Source: Dehalococcoidales bacterium (GTDB lineage Bacteria > Chloroflexota > Dehalococcoidia > Dehalococcoidales > UBA2162). From it: 6,335 nucleotides of DNA. The translations under genes were made by a program, and so were the position numbers. Position 1 is the first letter of the stretch. Every line of letters begins with the position of its first letter. The DNA lies in assembly GCA_020343555.1 (NCBI GenBank), contig CP070800.1, positions 1,319,053 through 1,325,387 of the forward strand, written 5' to 3'. Positions 1 to 6,335 of this stretch are shown here, piece by piece. The notes under the pieces are model-generated. The model made no database searches and was not told the origin of the DNA. It saw only the letters and a program-made list of their open reading frames with translations.

Positions 1-31
1 GTTTAAATATTTCAATTCCGGTAAGTGCCAT
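1..31 (-). CDS. acsC: AcsC, corrinoid iron-sulfur protein large (gamma) subunit, N-terminal fragment
   Basis: Only the first ten codons are in the window; the gene runs off the left edge. The visible peptide is MALTGIEIFK. This matches the usual opening of AcsC/CdhE proteins, in which an MxLTGxEIxK stretch comes just before the cysteine motif that binds the [4Fe-4S] cluster. AcsC pairs with AcsD to form the corrinoid iron-sulfur protein, which takes a methyl group from methyltetrahydrofolate (through AcsE) and delivers it to AcsB. The ATG at 29-31 has a GGGAG Shine-Dalgarno at 40-44 with 8 nt spacing. It follows acsB by 76 nt, the largest gap in this operon. Position after acsB supports the call, but the cluster ligands and corrinoid domain cannot be checked here. 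Confidence 0.88.
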   Translation of the reverse strand, partial: MALTGIEIFK

Positions 32-39
32 TTGTTTTA

Positions 40-68
40 CTCCCTTCCCAGGTATTTTCTAGCCTGGG
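40..68 (-). promoter_or_regulatory. acsC Shine-Dalgarno with an adjoining 6-bp helix
   Basis: On the transcript, CCCAGG (68-63) can pair with CCUGGG (52-47) across a 10-nt loop. The SD GGGAG (44-40) starts two nucleotides further on, and the acsC ATG follows at 31-29. The 5' arm of this helix is also the end of the 3' arm of the stronger hairpin at 64-95, so the two cannot form together. The complementarity and the SD are visible in the sequence. Any effect on acsC translation is inference. Confidence 0.45.
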
Positions 69-95
69 GGTGTTTGATATCATGAACACCCCCAG
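64..95 (-). promoter_or_regulatory. Intercistronic hairpin between acsB and acsC
   Basis: A perfect 11-bp inverted repeat (64-74 and 85-95) encloses a 10-nt loop. On the transcript it reads CUGGGGGUGUU, loop, AACACCCCCAG. It starts 12 nt after the acsB stop codon and ends about 32 nt before the acsC start. It is GC-rich, but the transcript after it runs GCUAGAAAAUACC with no U-tract, so it does not look like an intrinsic terminator. Plausible roles are a 3' stability or processing element that sets acsB against acsC levels, or a structure that keeps the acsC SD free. The stem is certain; the role is inferred. Confidence 0.7.
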
Positions 96-107
96 TAATC
101 TTATTAA

Positions 108-2315
108 TTAACCAAGGATCGATTCCATCGTTAGTGCCGGGTGACCTTTTTCTTCCAGGAATGGAAGTATCTCTTCCTCAGTAATACCAACTGATTCATC
201 AGCAATCATGTCAAGGAAATTGGATACACCCATCTCCTCGGCTCTTGCATTTACACGATCACCGATTTCCTCTTTCAGACTCTTTGGCAACCAGACCATC
301 CTGAGAAGTCCGCCATCACCACTGATGAACTTCCTCTGGGTCGTATTGTATTTTCCATGGCCTACGAAACCCGGTGTGCTGAGTCCACCGCCGATAGTAC
401 CGGCAAGCGTGGTGAATTTCATTCCGCAAGGGGTTTCACCGGTGTATTCACGACTTACTGTCATTATGCCGTTACACAGAGGTAACACTGCCGCTATACA
501 TTCGCAGCAGCCGCAGGTTGTCATCGGATCGTTCATTATGCTGTAGAAGTTGTAGTGGTCTATCTTACCTCGCGAAGCCTGGAAAATGAAATCATTCACG
601 CCTTTCCACTGTCCCAGTACCGGATCAATAACCTCACCTTTTTCTACCGGCTGGTTAGGTCCGGTAGGATTGATTTCATAGGAAGCCTTACAGTCCATCC
701 AATTGTAAGAACCACAAAGTCCTGTCCTTTCCGGGCTGATCGTACAGACGTGACTTGGAGCGAAGGACTGACACAGAGTACATGAATAATATGTTTCTAC
801 CGTCTCATCGGTCATACCTTCTATCCTGGCATCCCTGGTATTATAGACTGCTCGGGCAGTTTCTATTATCTCCTTAACCTTGTCTTCATCGGTGTAAATC
901 TTGACCTGGATTTTGTCAAAAATTCTGCCGAAGTCCTGGTGAAGTTTGGCATGAAGGATCGTTCCGATATGTGACAGGTCGAAACCTTTCTCGACTGCCT
1001 GCTTGGCAATACGTATCCAGGCAATGTCCCGTTGTCCGATGTGCATCACACCCTGTGCGTAATTCAACAGGTGATGGATTTGCCTTTCGAGAATCGGTTC
1101 GTAATCTTCCTGCATTTCTCTGCCGGCAACTTCCACTGCGATAGCCAATGGCATCCTGGATCCAGGTTCAATATCTGCCAGATTGGCACCGATTACTTCG
1201 ACGTGGCCATCTTCCACCTCGTCCATTCCCTTGCTTGTCACCCATTCAACCATCTGGGTTCTGCCGCCACCGCACTCAAGGTAGATATCTTCGCCACGAA
1301 CTCTTTCGCCTTCGAAAGCGGCACCGAAGGCTACCGGCACCGGTACATCGGCTACGGCGACCTTTAATCCTCTGACCTCGACTGCCTTGGCTACGAGTTC
1401 ATCATGCGGGATATTCGAGACGACGTGTTCATAGGTACAGACACCTGTGGGAAGAATCTCCGGTATAGGCGTATCGGCAATCACCGGGAAGCCGTAATTG
1501 ATTATTCCCGCGGCATTCGCATACCATTCATCGGTAACATAACCCATCGGCAACGCAAACGCGAAAACACGGTCTTTATTATAAATAAGTATCTTCCTGA
1601 AATCGCCAGGTTGCATACCACCGAATGACATTGCTGCACGAGTAGCGAATCCTGCTGCAAATACAGCGGCACTCACGTCCGGGCCGAATGAAACCAGGCG
1701 TGTAGGCCATCCTATTTGGACCCCAGCCTCCACTAGCTGCTCGGAGAATCTTACCCCGTTGTATTCTCCACCCATGAATACATACAGGTTTTTCTGCTGC
1801 AATTCTTCTGCAATTTGTTTGGCTATCTCCTTTGTAGGAGCGGCACCAAGAATCGCTGCGAAACCCGGGGCTGTACCATCGACAAACTCGATACCCCTCT
1901 TCCTGAGAATGATATCGTCAGCCGCACCGAGCCAGATATTGTCATCGGTTACGTCTTCTGTCTTGGTGTAGAAATTCGGTTCCTCCAGGTAACGAATAGC
2001 TTCCACCAGTTCCTCGGCAAACAGAGTGGCCATCCCTGCGTCCAACGTCGGTCCCAGGTAAGGAAGTGGATGTTTTTCTCTCACCGGTGCCGGCAGAATC
2101 GCTTTGCACCTGTTAAGAACTTGTTCCATATCACCGAGTTTTTCGACCGGAATGCCAAGCATTCCGTAAATGATAGGTAAGTAATATGCCGTGTTGGGGA
2201 AACCGACAGGCTCATTCGCCCCGTATTTCTCCATTGCTTTCTTCCATTTGTCATCAGCGTTGTTCACTATCTTGTGAGCTCCCCTGATTGCTGCTGAGGC
2301 AATTATTTTAGACAT
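108..2315 (-). CDS. acsB: AcsB, acetyl-CoA synthase (CODH/ACS alpha subunit)
   Basis: This enzyme condenses a methyl group from CFeSP, CO from the CO dehydrogenase subunit, and CoA to form acetyl-CoA in the cytoplasm. At 735 residues it has the bacterial three-domain length (Moorella AcsB is 729), including the N-terminal CODH-binding domain that archaeal CdhC lacks. The A-cluster ligands are all present: C512, C515, C524 and C534 for the [4Fe-4S] cluster and bridge, and C601 and C603 in a Cys-Gly-Cys motif for the distal Ni. Residues F231, W433 and F518 match Moorella F229, W427 and F512 around the active site. The residue after the CGC motif is Cys604 where Moorella has Phe; Cys606, Cys542 and Cys630 are further cysteines absent at those places in Moorella as I recall it. 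The N-terminus is about 16 residues shorter than Moorella before the conserved GFPNTAYYLP. The ATG is preceded directly by an in-frame TAA and has a GGAGG (2324-2328) at 8 nt. It follows cooS by 39 nt. Confidence 0.98.
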   Translation of the reverse strand: MSKIIASAAIRGAHKIVNNADDKWKKAMEKYGANEPVGFPNTAYYLPIIYGMLGIPVEKLGDMEQVLNRCKAILPAPVREKHPLPYLGPTLDAGMATLFAEELVEAIRYLEEPNFYTKTEDVTDDNIWLGAADDIILRKRGIEFVDGTAPGFAAILGAAPTKEIAKQIAEELQQKNLYVFMGGEYNGVRFSEQLVEAGVQIGWPTRLVSFGPDVSAAVFAAGFATRAAMSFGGMQPGDFRKILIYNKDRVFAFALPMGYVTDEWYANAAGIINYGFPVIADTPIPEILPTGVCTYEHVVSNIPHDELVAKAVEVRGLKVAVADVPVPVAFGAAFEGERVRGEDIYLECGGGRTQMVEWVTSKGMDEVEDGHVEVIGANLADIEPGSRMPLAIAVEVAGREMQEDYEPILERQIHHLLNYAQGVMHIGQRDIAWIRIAKQAVEKGFDLSHIGTILHAKLHQDFGRIFDKIQVKIYTDEDKVKEIIETARAVYNTRDARIEGMTDETVETYYSCTLCQSFAPSHVCTISPERTGLCGSYNWMDCKASYEINPTGPNQPVEKGEVIDPVLGQWKGVNDFIFQASRGKIDHYNFYSIMNDPMTTCGCCECIAAVLPLCNGIMTVSREYTGETPCGMKFTTLAGTIGGGLSTPGFVGHGKYNTTQRKFISGDGGLLRMVWLPKSLKEEIGDRVNARAEEMGVSNFLDMIADESVGITEEEILPFLEEKGHPALTMESILG

Positions 2316-2354
2316 TTATCAGCCCTCCCCTTTTTTCAATATCTCTCATGACAC

Positions 2355-4328
2355 TTACACCTTATCCAGTTCGCGGCGCATTTCCATGTCATAAAGGACT
2401 CTTTCTCTGGCCTTATCGATACCCAGTTCCGCACGTTTTTTATCAATATGGGCGATCATTTTTTGTGCTGCTTGTATCGGGTCAGGCTGGAAGTCCCATT
2501 TACCACCGTACATTTCTTCCATTCCTTCGAAGAGATGACTGGTGAATTCTTGACTACCTCCAGTGGGGAATGTCGTGCCGAACACGGTATAGACACCGCT
2601 GGCAACGAAGTACTGTCCGATAGCGATGGCTTTTTCACTCATCCATTCGGGTGCAGCACCGGCCGCCGGAAGATCACAAAGATCATCACCCAGTCCGCCA
2701 TCTTTAACTACTGCCGTTGCGGCAACCAGAATACGGCTGTTATCGACACAGGCACCAAGATGGAGTACCGGCGGGATACCAACCGTTTCACATACTTCAG
2801 CCAGCCCGGGACCGCAGAATTCCTTGGCAGCCTCCGGTACCATAAGACCAGCCTTTGCTGCTGCCATCGCTCCGCAGCCGGTAGACAAAACGAGGACATC
2901 GTTCTTCAGTAATTCTTTAATCATCGCAATGTGAGCGCTGTCATGTGTCGTACGAGCATTATTACATCCGACGACACCGGCGAGTCCGCGAATGCGTCCG
3001 TTAATGATGTTATCGTTCAGAGGTCGATATGAAGCTCTGAACAACCCGCCAAGGAGATAATTGATAGATTCATGTGAAAAACCTGCTATCAGTGGATGAC
3101 TGACTTCGGGTATTCGGATACTTTCAGGTCTCCTGTTGGGGAAATTATCGGCTGCTGTTTTAATAATTGTTCTGGCCGATTCTTTGGCATTCTTCTCGTC
3201 GAAGTGGATATATTCCGCACCGGTAATTTTTGCCCTTTCATCGGTGTTTATGAGTTTGGTGTGGAAGCAATCTGCTACTTCCTTCAATCCCTGCATAATA
3301 CACTGGACATCGACTACCATTGCATCGAGAGCACCGGTAACAATCGCCAGCTCCTGCTGCAGATAATTACCGGCTATCGGTACACCGTGACGCATCAGGA
3401 TTTCGTTTGCTGTACAGCACATACCGGCAAGGTTTATTCCACTTGCTCCTTTTGACTTGGCATATTCGATCATTTCAGGTTCCTGGGAAACTGCCGCCAG
3501 CATCTCGGCTAGTGCCGGTTCGTGTCCGTGAATAACGATATTTACCATATCTTTTTCAAGTACACCGAGATTGATCTCGCTAAACACCGGCGACGGAGTA
3601 CCGAACATGCAATCCTGGAGTTCGGTAGCAATCATACTGCCACCCCAGCCATCTGCTAAAGCAGCTCTTGTTCCCTGGAGCATCAGATTTTTATAGTCCT
3701 GGTCTACTCCCATGTGAGTACGGTGCATCAACTCAACGACTTCGCGATCTATACCGCGAGGAACAACCCCATGTTTACGCCAGATTTCCTGGCGCTTTAG
3801 AGGTGCGTTCTTCGTAAAGATAAGCTCCCCTTCCTGTTTTCCAAACTCTGCTTCGCAAATCTCAGCAATGTCGAGAGCTATTTCTTGATTTGATCGTTCA
3901 CCTATCTCAACCCCAAGGTCAAGCGCAAGTTTGAGAAGTTTCTGTTCATCTTTTACTTCAAAGTCGTCAGTCTCCCCTTTCGCCATTAACTTGAAAGCTT
4001 CAACTACTCGACGACCATGGTCGCTGTGTGATGCCGAACCGGCAGCAATCATACGTGCAAAATTCCGAGCCGTAATTGTCTCAGCGGTAGCACCACAAAC
4101 TCCCACTCTCTTGGCATGTTCTTCCGGGGTTTCCTCTTTGTTCTTTGCCAGAGGTACCCGGCAGGGTCCCATTGCGCAGTTCTTGCAGCAAGCACCATCG
4201 GCGCCTATGGGACAGGGTCTCATAGATTCTGCTCTATCGAAAACGGTCGAAATATTCTCTTCAGCCGCCTTTTCCAGCATTTCGATAGTAGCCTGGTCTA
4301 TACTCTTCTTCACCTCATTTTCTGCCAT
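2355..4328 (-). CDS. cooS: Ni-Fe carbon monoxide dehydrogenase catalytic subunit (CODH beta subunit, AcsA/CooS)
   Basis: This homodimeric enzyme interconverts CO2 and CO. Next to acsB it should supply CO to the A-cluster through an internal tunnel, so acsA is an equally good name. The 657-residue length fits the family. C39 and C47 match the D-cluster ligands; C48, C51, C56 and C78 match the B-cluster. The C-cluster ligands are the HGH motif (H267/H269), C305 of a Cys-Cys pair, C343, C455, C485 and C527. The catalytic Lys (K566, in SEKAIAIG) and the His of the ASHSDHGR motif (H101) are also present. The C56-C78 spacing is 22 residues, against 14 in Carboxydothermus CooS-II and Moorella AcsA as I recall them, so the B-cluster loop carries about 8 extra charged residues (around K62-K73). 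The ATG has a GGGAGG SD (4337-4342) at 8 nt, and acsD ends 24 nt upstream. No cooC-type Ni-insertion gene lies in the window. Confidence 0.98.
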   Translation of the reverse strand: MAENEVKKSIDQATIEMLEKAAEENISTVFDRAESMRPCPIGADGACCKNCAMGPCRVPLAKNKEETPEEHAKRVGVCGATAETITARNFARMIAAGSASHSDHGRRVVEAFKLMAKGETDDFEVKDEQKLLKLALDLGVEIGERSNQEIALDIAEICEAEFGKQEGELIFTKNAPLKRQEIWRKHGVVPRGIDREVVELMHRTHMGVDQDYKNLMLQGTRAALADGWGGSMIATELQDCMFGTPSPVFSEINLGVLEKDMVNIVIHGHEPALAEMLAAVSQEPEMIEYAKSKGASGINLAGMCCTANEILMRHGVPIAGNYLQQELAIVTGALDAMVVDVQCIMQGLKEVADCFHTKLINTDERAKITGAEYIHFDEKNAKESARTIIKTAADNFPNRRPESIRIPEVSHPLIAGFSHESINYLLGGLFRASYRPLNDNIINGRIRGLAGVVGCNNARTTHDSAHIAMIKELLKNDVLVLSTGCGAMAAAKAGLMVPEAAKEFCGPGLAEVCETVGIPPVLHLGACVDNSRILVAATAVVKDGGLGDDLCDLPAAGAAPEWMSEKAIAIGQYFVASGVYTVFGTTFPTGGSQEFTSHLFEGMEEMYGGKWDFQPDPIQAAQKMIAHIDKKRAELGIDKARERVLYDMEMRRELDKV

Positions 4329-4352
4329 ACTGCCTACCTCCCAGTTTTAATT

Positions 4353-5300
4353 CTATGAAGCCGATAAATCGGCAATCATTTCTTTTACAAGTTTTATTGC
4401 TTCCGGATGTCTCATGATAAGGACATCAGCTCCTGCTAATAAAAGAGCCGTTGCCGATATCGCTTCCATTAATATTCCCCTCTTCCCGGCATCCCCGAGA
4501 GAAGGATCATCAGACTCCGGCTGTTTCGCCTCTTTAGTTTTCCATACCTCTTTGGATATGTTGCATATAATGGGAAATTGTAATTTATCGTCCTGCTGGG
4601 TCAGTCCTGCCATTCTCATTCTTTCCATTACGGAATAGCAGTACTCGATACCATAACCAATACCGCTGACAGTTGGATCGACGATAATAGAGGTGTCGGG
4701 TACTCCGAGGTTACCCAGAAGTATATTCAATTGTTTTGCCAGATTGATATCTATAGGGGTAGAGGAAATTACAGTGTGATTATACGCGAGCGCAGCAGCT
4801 CCGATTCGTTTATGGTCTGCTTCCTCCACCGGGCCCATAATCAGGCTTTTATCTTGAACAAGCTCAGCCGCCTGCCGTAATACTTCGGTATCTTTATCAT
4901 GATCAGCAACACCCCAGACGATCAGGGGTACGTCAATAGCATCGGATACTTCCTTTATTAAAGCCGCGGCTTCCTCGGGGGATCGATCCTTACCATTAGG
5001 ATCGGTACTAACCATCTGCAAGGCAATCATCTCGGCGCCATAATCGTCGACACATTTCTTTGCCCAGGCAACAGGGTCATCGGTAACTCCTGCAAAAGGT
5101 TCGAGTGCTGCTTCTGCCCAGTCTTCAGGTGGGCTATCCCAGACTTCCATTGCGATTCTGGGAACATTCGGCATTTCACCCTCATATAGGTAGAAGGGAT
5201 ACGAAGTCTCTCCGCCCACTACGACGGCTTTGTCTCCCTTACCGAGGGTTACCGGTTTTATTTTTCCACTGTATGAGGTTTTGGGAATCTCTACTGCCAT
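4353..5300 (-). CDS. acsD: AcsD, corrinoid iron-sulfur protein small (delta) subunit
   Basis: AcsD is the TIM-barrel small subunit of the corrinoid iron-sulfur protein. It partners AcsC, helps hold the cobamide between the subunits, and takes part in methyl transfer from AcsE to AcsB. The 315-residue length is close to Moorella AcsD (about 323). Family blocks visible are the VVGGETSYPFYLYEGE region near the N-terminus, TPIDINLAKQLN (181-192), DPTVSGIGYGIEY (208-220) and the C-terminal RHPEA (297-301), each with a close counterpart in Moorella AcsD as I recall it. As in other members there is no iron-sulfur cysteine motif; that cluster belongs to AcsC. The ATG has a GGGAGG SD (5306-5311) at 5 nt. 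The two CFeSP subunits are not adjacent: cooS and acsB lie between acsD and acsC. Confidence 0.97.
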   Translation of the reverse strand: MAVEIPKTSYSGKIKPVTLGKGDKAVVVGGETSYPFYLYEGEMPNVPRIAMEVWDSPPEDWAEAALEPFAGVTDDPVAWAKKCVDDYGAEMIALQMVSTDPNGKDRSPEEAAALIKEVSDAIDVPLIVWGVADHDKDTEVLRQAAELVQDKSLIMGPVEEADHKRIGAAALAYNHTVISSTPIDINLAKQLNILLGNLGVPDTSIIVDPTVSGIGYGIEYCYSVMERMRMAGLTQQDDKLQFPIICNISKEVWKTKEAKQPESDDPSLGDAGKRGILMEAISATALLLAGADVLIMRHPEAIKLVKEMIADLSAS

Positions 5301-5350
5301 ATTTGCCTCCCTTAATGAAACCTGCTATTTCCAAAGCTAACAGACTGGAT

Positions 5351-5569
5351 CTACGCAGGATTTTTTCGTTTCTCGCTTCCGTACCAATCTTCGCTGTACC
5401 AGTATCTCTCGCCGGTCTGCAGGTATTTCAGCTTATCATCCCTGGACTCCAGTTTTTGTCTCCAGGTTCCAAGGCTAATATCATCAGGCATGCCCGATTC
5501 GTAAGTCTCTCCAAGTAGCTCTACTTCGTCTCTACCCGGAGCCTGTACTTTCTCAACTTTGTAGTCCAC
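5351..5569 (-). CDS. Small acidic protein of unknown function in the Wood-Ljungdahl operon
   Basis: I do not recognise this 72-residue protein. It is likely a real gene. A strong GGAGG (5578-5582, within AAAGGAGG) sits 8 nt before a GTG start, folD ends 16 nt upstream, and acsD starts 50 nt downstream on the same strand. Without it the folD-acsD gap would be 285 nt in an otherwise tightly packed operon. The product is hydrophilic, slightly acidic and has no cysteine, no signal peptide and no membrane segment, so it should be soluble and cytoplasmic and is unlikely to bind a metal through thiols. The C-terminal half is charged and aromatic-rich, with ERYWYSEDWYG at about 54-64, followed by a basic tail. 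The GTG is preferred because the next in-frame Met is residue 27 and has no such SD. A role as an assembly, regulatory or scaffolding partner of the pathway is only a guess from context. Confidence 0.78.
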   Translation of the reverse strand: MDYKVEKVQAPGRDEVELLGETYESGMPDDISLGTWRQKLESRDDKLKYLQTGERYWYSEDWYGSEKRKNPA

Positions 5570-5577
5570 GAGAATAT

Positions 5578-5582
5578 CCTCC
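5578..5582 (-). promoter_or_regulatory. Shine-Dalgarno that sets the GTG start of the small protein
   Basis: The transcript reads AAAGGAGG, then 8 nt, then GTG at 5569-5567. The site lies in the 16-nt gap just after the folD stop codon. It is the main evidence that the small reading frame is translated and that it begins at the GTG rather than at the internal Met codon. Confidence 0.8.
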
Positions 5583-5585
5583 TTT

Positions 5586-6335
5586 CTATTCTATTCCGGC
5601 AGCCAGTTTCGCCGCTCTTACGGTATTCATCATAAGCATGGTTATCGTCATTGGTCCTACACCACCGGGGACCGGTGTAATTTTACTTGCTATTTCTTTA
5701 ACTGTTTCAAATTCTACATCACCGGCAAGAATTCTCTTACCGTCTTCAGTTTTACCTATCTCATTAACGCCGACATCAATAACAACAGCCCCTTCTTTTA
5801 CCATGTCAGCAGTCACATAGTTAGCAACCCCGGCAGCTACTACCAGAATATCGGCCCTCTTTGTATGAAACGTCATATCTTTTGTCCTGGTGTGAGTGAT
5901 TGTGACAGTTGCGTTAGCACCAGGAGCCTTCTGCAACAGAATATTAGCGATAGGCTTTCCGACAATATTACTCCTGCCAACTACTACTACCTCGGCTCCT
6001 TCGATCTGCGTGCCGGAACGAATAAGAAGCTGCTGAATACCAGCCGGAGTGCATGGAAGATAATTAGGTTCGCCGATCATCAGTTTACCGACGTTCACCG
6101 GGTGAAAACCGTCGACATCTTTTTCAGGATCGATTGCATAGAGGACTTCCTCTTCGTTAAGGTGCTTCGGTAGTGGAAGTTGTACCAGGATGCCGTTGAT
6201 CTTCGGATTCTTGTTAAGCTTATCGATAAGCTCCATCAGTTCTTCCTGAGTCGTTTCTTCTGGAAGGTCGTACCTTTCCGAGTAGATGCCCAGTTCGCCG
6301 CAGGTTTTCTCTTTTGAGCCTACATATACCTGAGA
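5586..6335 (-). CDS. folD: FolD, bifunctional methylenetetrahydrofolate dehydrogenase / methenyltetrahydrofolate cyclohydrolase (5' partial)
   Basis: FolD oxidises 5,10-methylene-THF with NAD(P)+ and hydrolyses methenyl-THF to 10-formyl-THF; both steps are reversible and belong to the methyl branch of the Wood-Ljungdahl pathway. The frame stays open from the TAG at 5586-5588 to the window edge, giving 249 visible residues. Roughly 35-50 N-terminal residues are missing compared with a family length of about 285-300. The Met codon at 6234-6236 is internal, because the codons upstream of it encode the conserved YVGSKEKTCGELGI block, with the catalytic-type Lys at 6312-6314. Later blocks are ILVQLPLPKHL, DKDVDGFHPVNVGKL, CTPAGIQ, the nucleotide-binding GRSNIVGKPIA and the signature TPVPGGVGPMT near the C-terminus. 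Cofactor preference (NAD or NADP) is not decided here. It is the most upstream gene seen, so the operon promoter is probably outside the window. Confidence 0.97.
   Translation of the reverse strand, partial: SQVYVGSKEKTCGELGIYSERYDLPEETTQEELMELIDKLNKNPKINGILVQLPLPKHLNEEEVLYAIDPEKDVDGFHPVNVGKLMIGEPNYLPCTPAGIQQLLIRSGTQIEGAEVVVVGRSNIVGKPIANILLQKAPGANATVTITHTRTKDMTFHTKRADILVVAAGVANYVTADMVKEGAVVIDVGVNEIGKTEDGKRILAGDVEFETVKEIASKITPVPGGVGPMTITMLMMNTVRAAKLAAGIE

Noticed and set aside
64..95. Intrinsic terminator between acsB and acsC
   Set aside because: The stem is strong, but no U-tract follows it on the transcribed strand, and acsC belongs functionally with the upstream genes. On the opposite strand the following bases are only A/T-rich, with no clean T-run, and no plus-strand gene ends there.
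208..546. 112-codon open frame on the plus strand
   Set aside because: It is antisense to the A-cluster domain of acsB, with no recognisable domain and no operon partner.
2448..2912. 154-codon open frame on the plus strand
   Set aside because: It lies wholly antisense to cooS, whose metal ligands are all intact. Its translation shows no family motif, and the minus strand carries the whole operon. It is a shadow of cooS coding.
3931..4350. 139-codon open frame on the plus strand
   Set aside because: It is antisense to the 5' part of cooS, covering the D- and B-cluster codons. It has low-complexity Ser/Ala/Phe-rich content and no supporting context.
5301..5350. Possible promoter or regulatory site between the small gene and acsD
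   Set aside because: This 50-nt gap contains the acsD SD, but I could see no convincing -35/-10 pair, inverted repeat or riboswitch-like element.
6234..6236. Met codon as the start of folD
   Set aside because: The frame stays open upstream to the window edge and encodes the conserved FolD YVxxK...C block, so this Met is internal and the gene is cut by the window.
1..6335. Mobile elements, CRISPR arrays, tRNA or rRNA genes
   Set aside because: I found no repeat arrays, transposase motifs, terminal inverted repeats or tRNA-like folds. Almost the whole window is accounted for by the operon genes.

Overview
The window is one unbroken stretch of a Wood-Ljungdahl (reductive acetyl-CoA) operon, with every gene on the minus strand. 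In transcription order, from high to low coordinates, it holds: folD (5586-6335, 5' end outside the window), a 72-residue protein of unknown function (5351-5569, GTG start), acsD (CFeSP small subunit, 4353-5300), cooS/acsA (Ni-Fe CO dehydrogenase, 2355-4328), acsB (acetyl-CoA synthase, 108-2315), and the first ten codons of acsC (CFeSP large subunit, 1-31). Gaps are 16, 50, 24, 39 and 76 nt. Each internal gene has a purine-rich Shine-Dalgarno (SD) sequence 5-8 nt before its start. I see no internal promoter and no canonical terminator, so the set is probably co-transcribed.

The genes form one pathway. FolD interconverts methylene-, methenyl- and formyl-tetrahydrofolate in the methyl branch. 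AcsC/AcsD (the corrinoid iron-sulfur protein) carries the methyl group to AcsB. CooS reduces CO2 to CO and passes it to the A-cluster of AcsB, where methyl, CO and CoA become acetyl-CoA. All expected metal ligands of the CODH B-, C- and D-clusters and of the ACS A-cluster are present, so the enzymes look functional. The sequence cannot show whether the pathway runs towards CO2 fixation or acetyl-CoA oxidation.

The source is a strict anaerobe. AcsB has the bacterial three-domain length and FolD is tetrahydrofolate-type, so it is a bacterium rather than a methanogen. Base composition is roughly balanced. Gene order and sequence character suggest Chloroflexota (Dehalococcoidia-like) or another uncultured anaerobic lineage, but this is a tentative inference from memory.

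Most of the window is well-known biology and I did not find a wholly new system. The points worth a second look are the unrecognised small protein inside the operon, a Phe-to-Cys change next to the A-cluster Cys-Gly-Cys motif, a perfect 11-bp hairpin before acsC that overlaps a competing helix beside the acsC SD, and an 8-residue longer B-cluster loop in the CO dehydrogenase.
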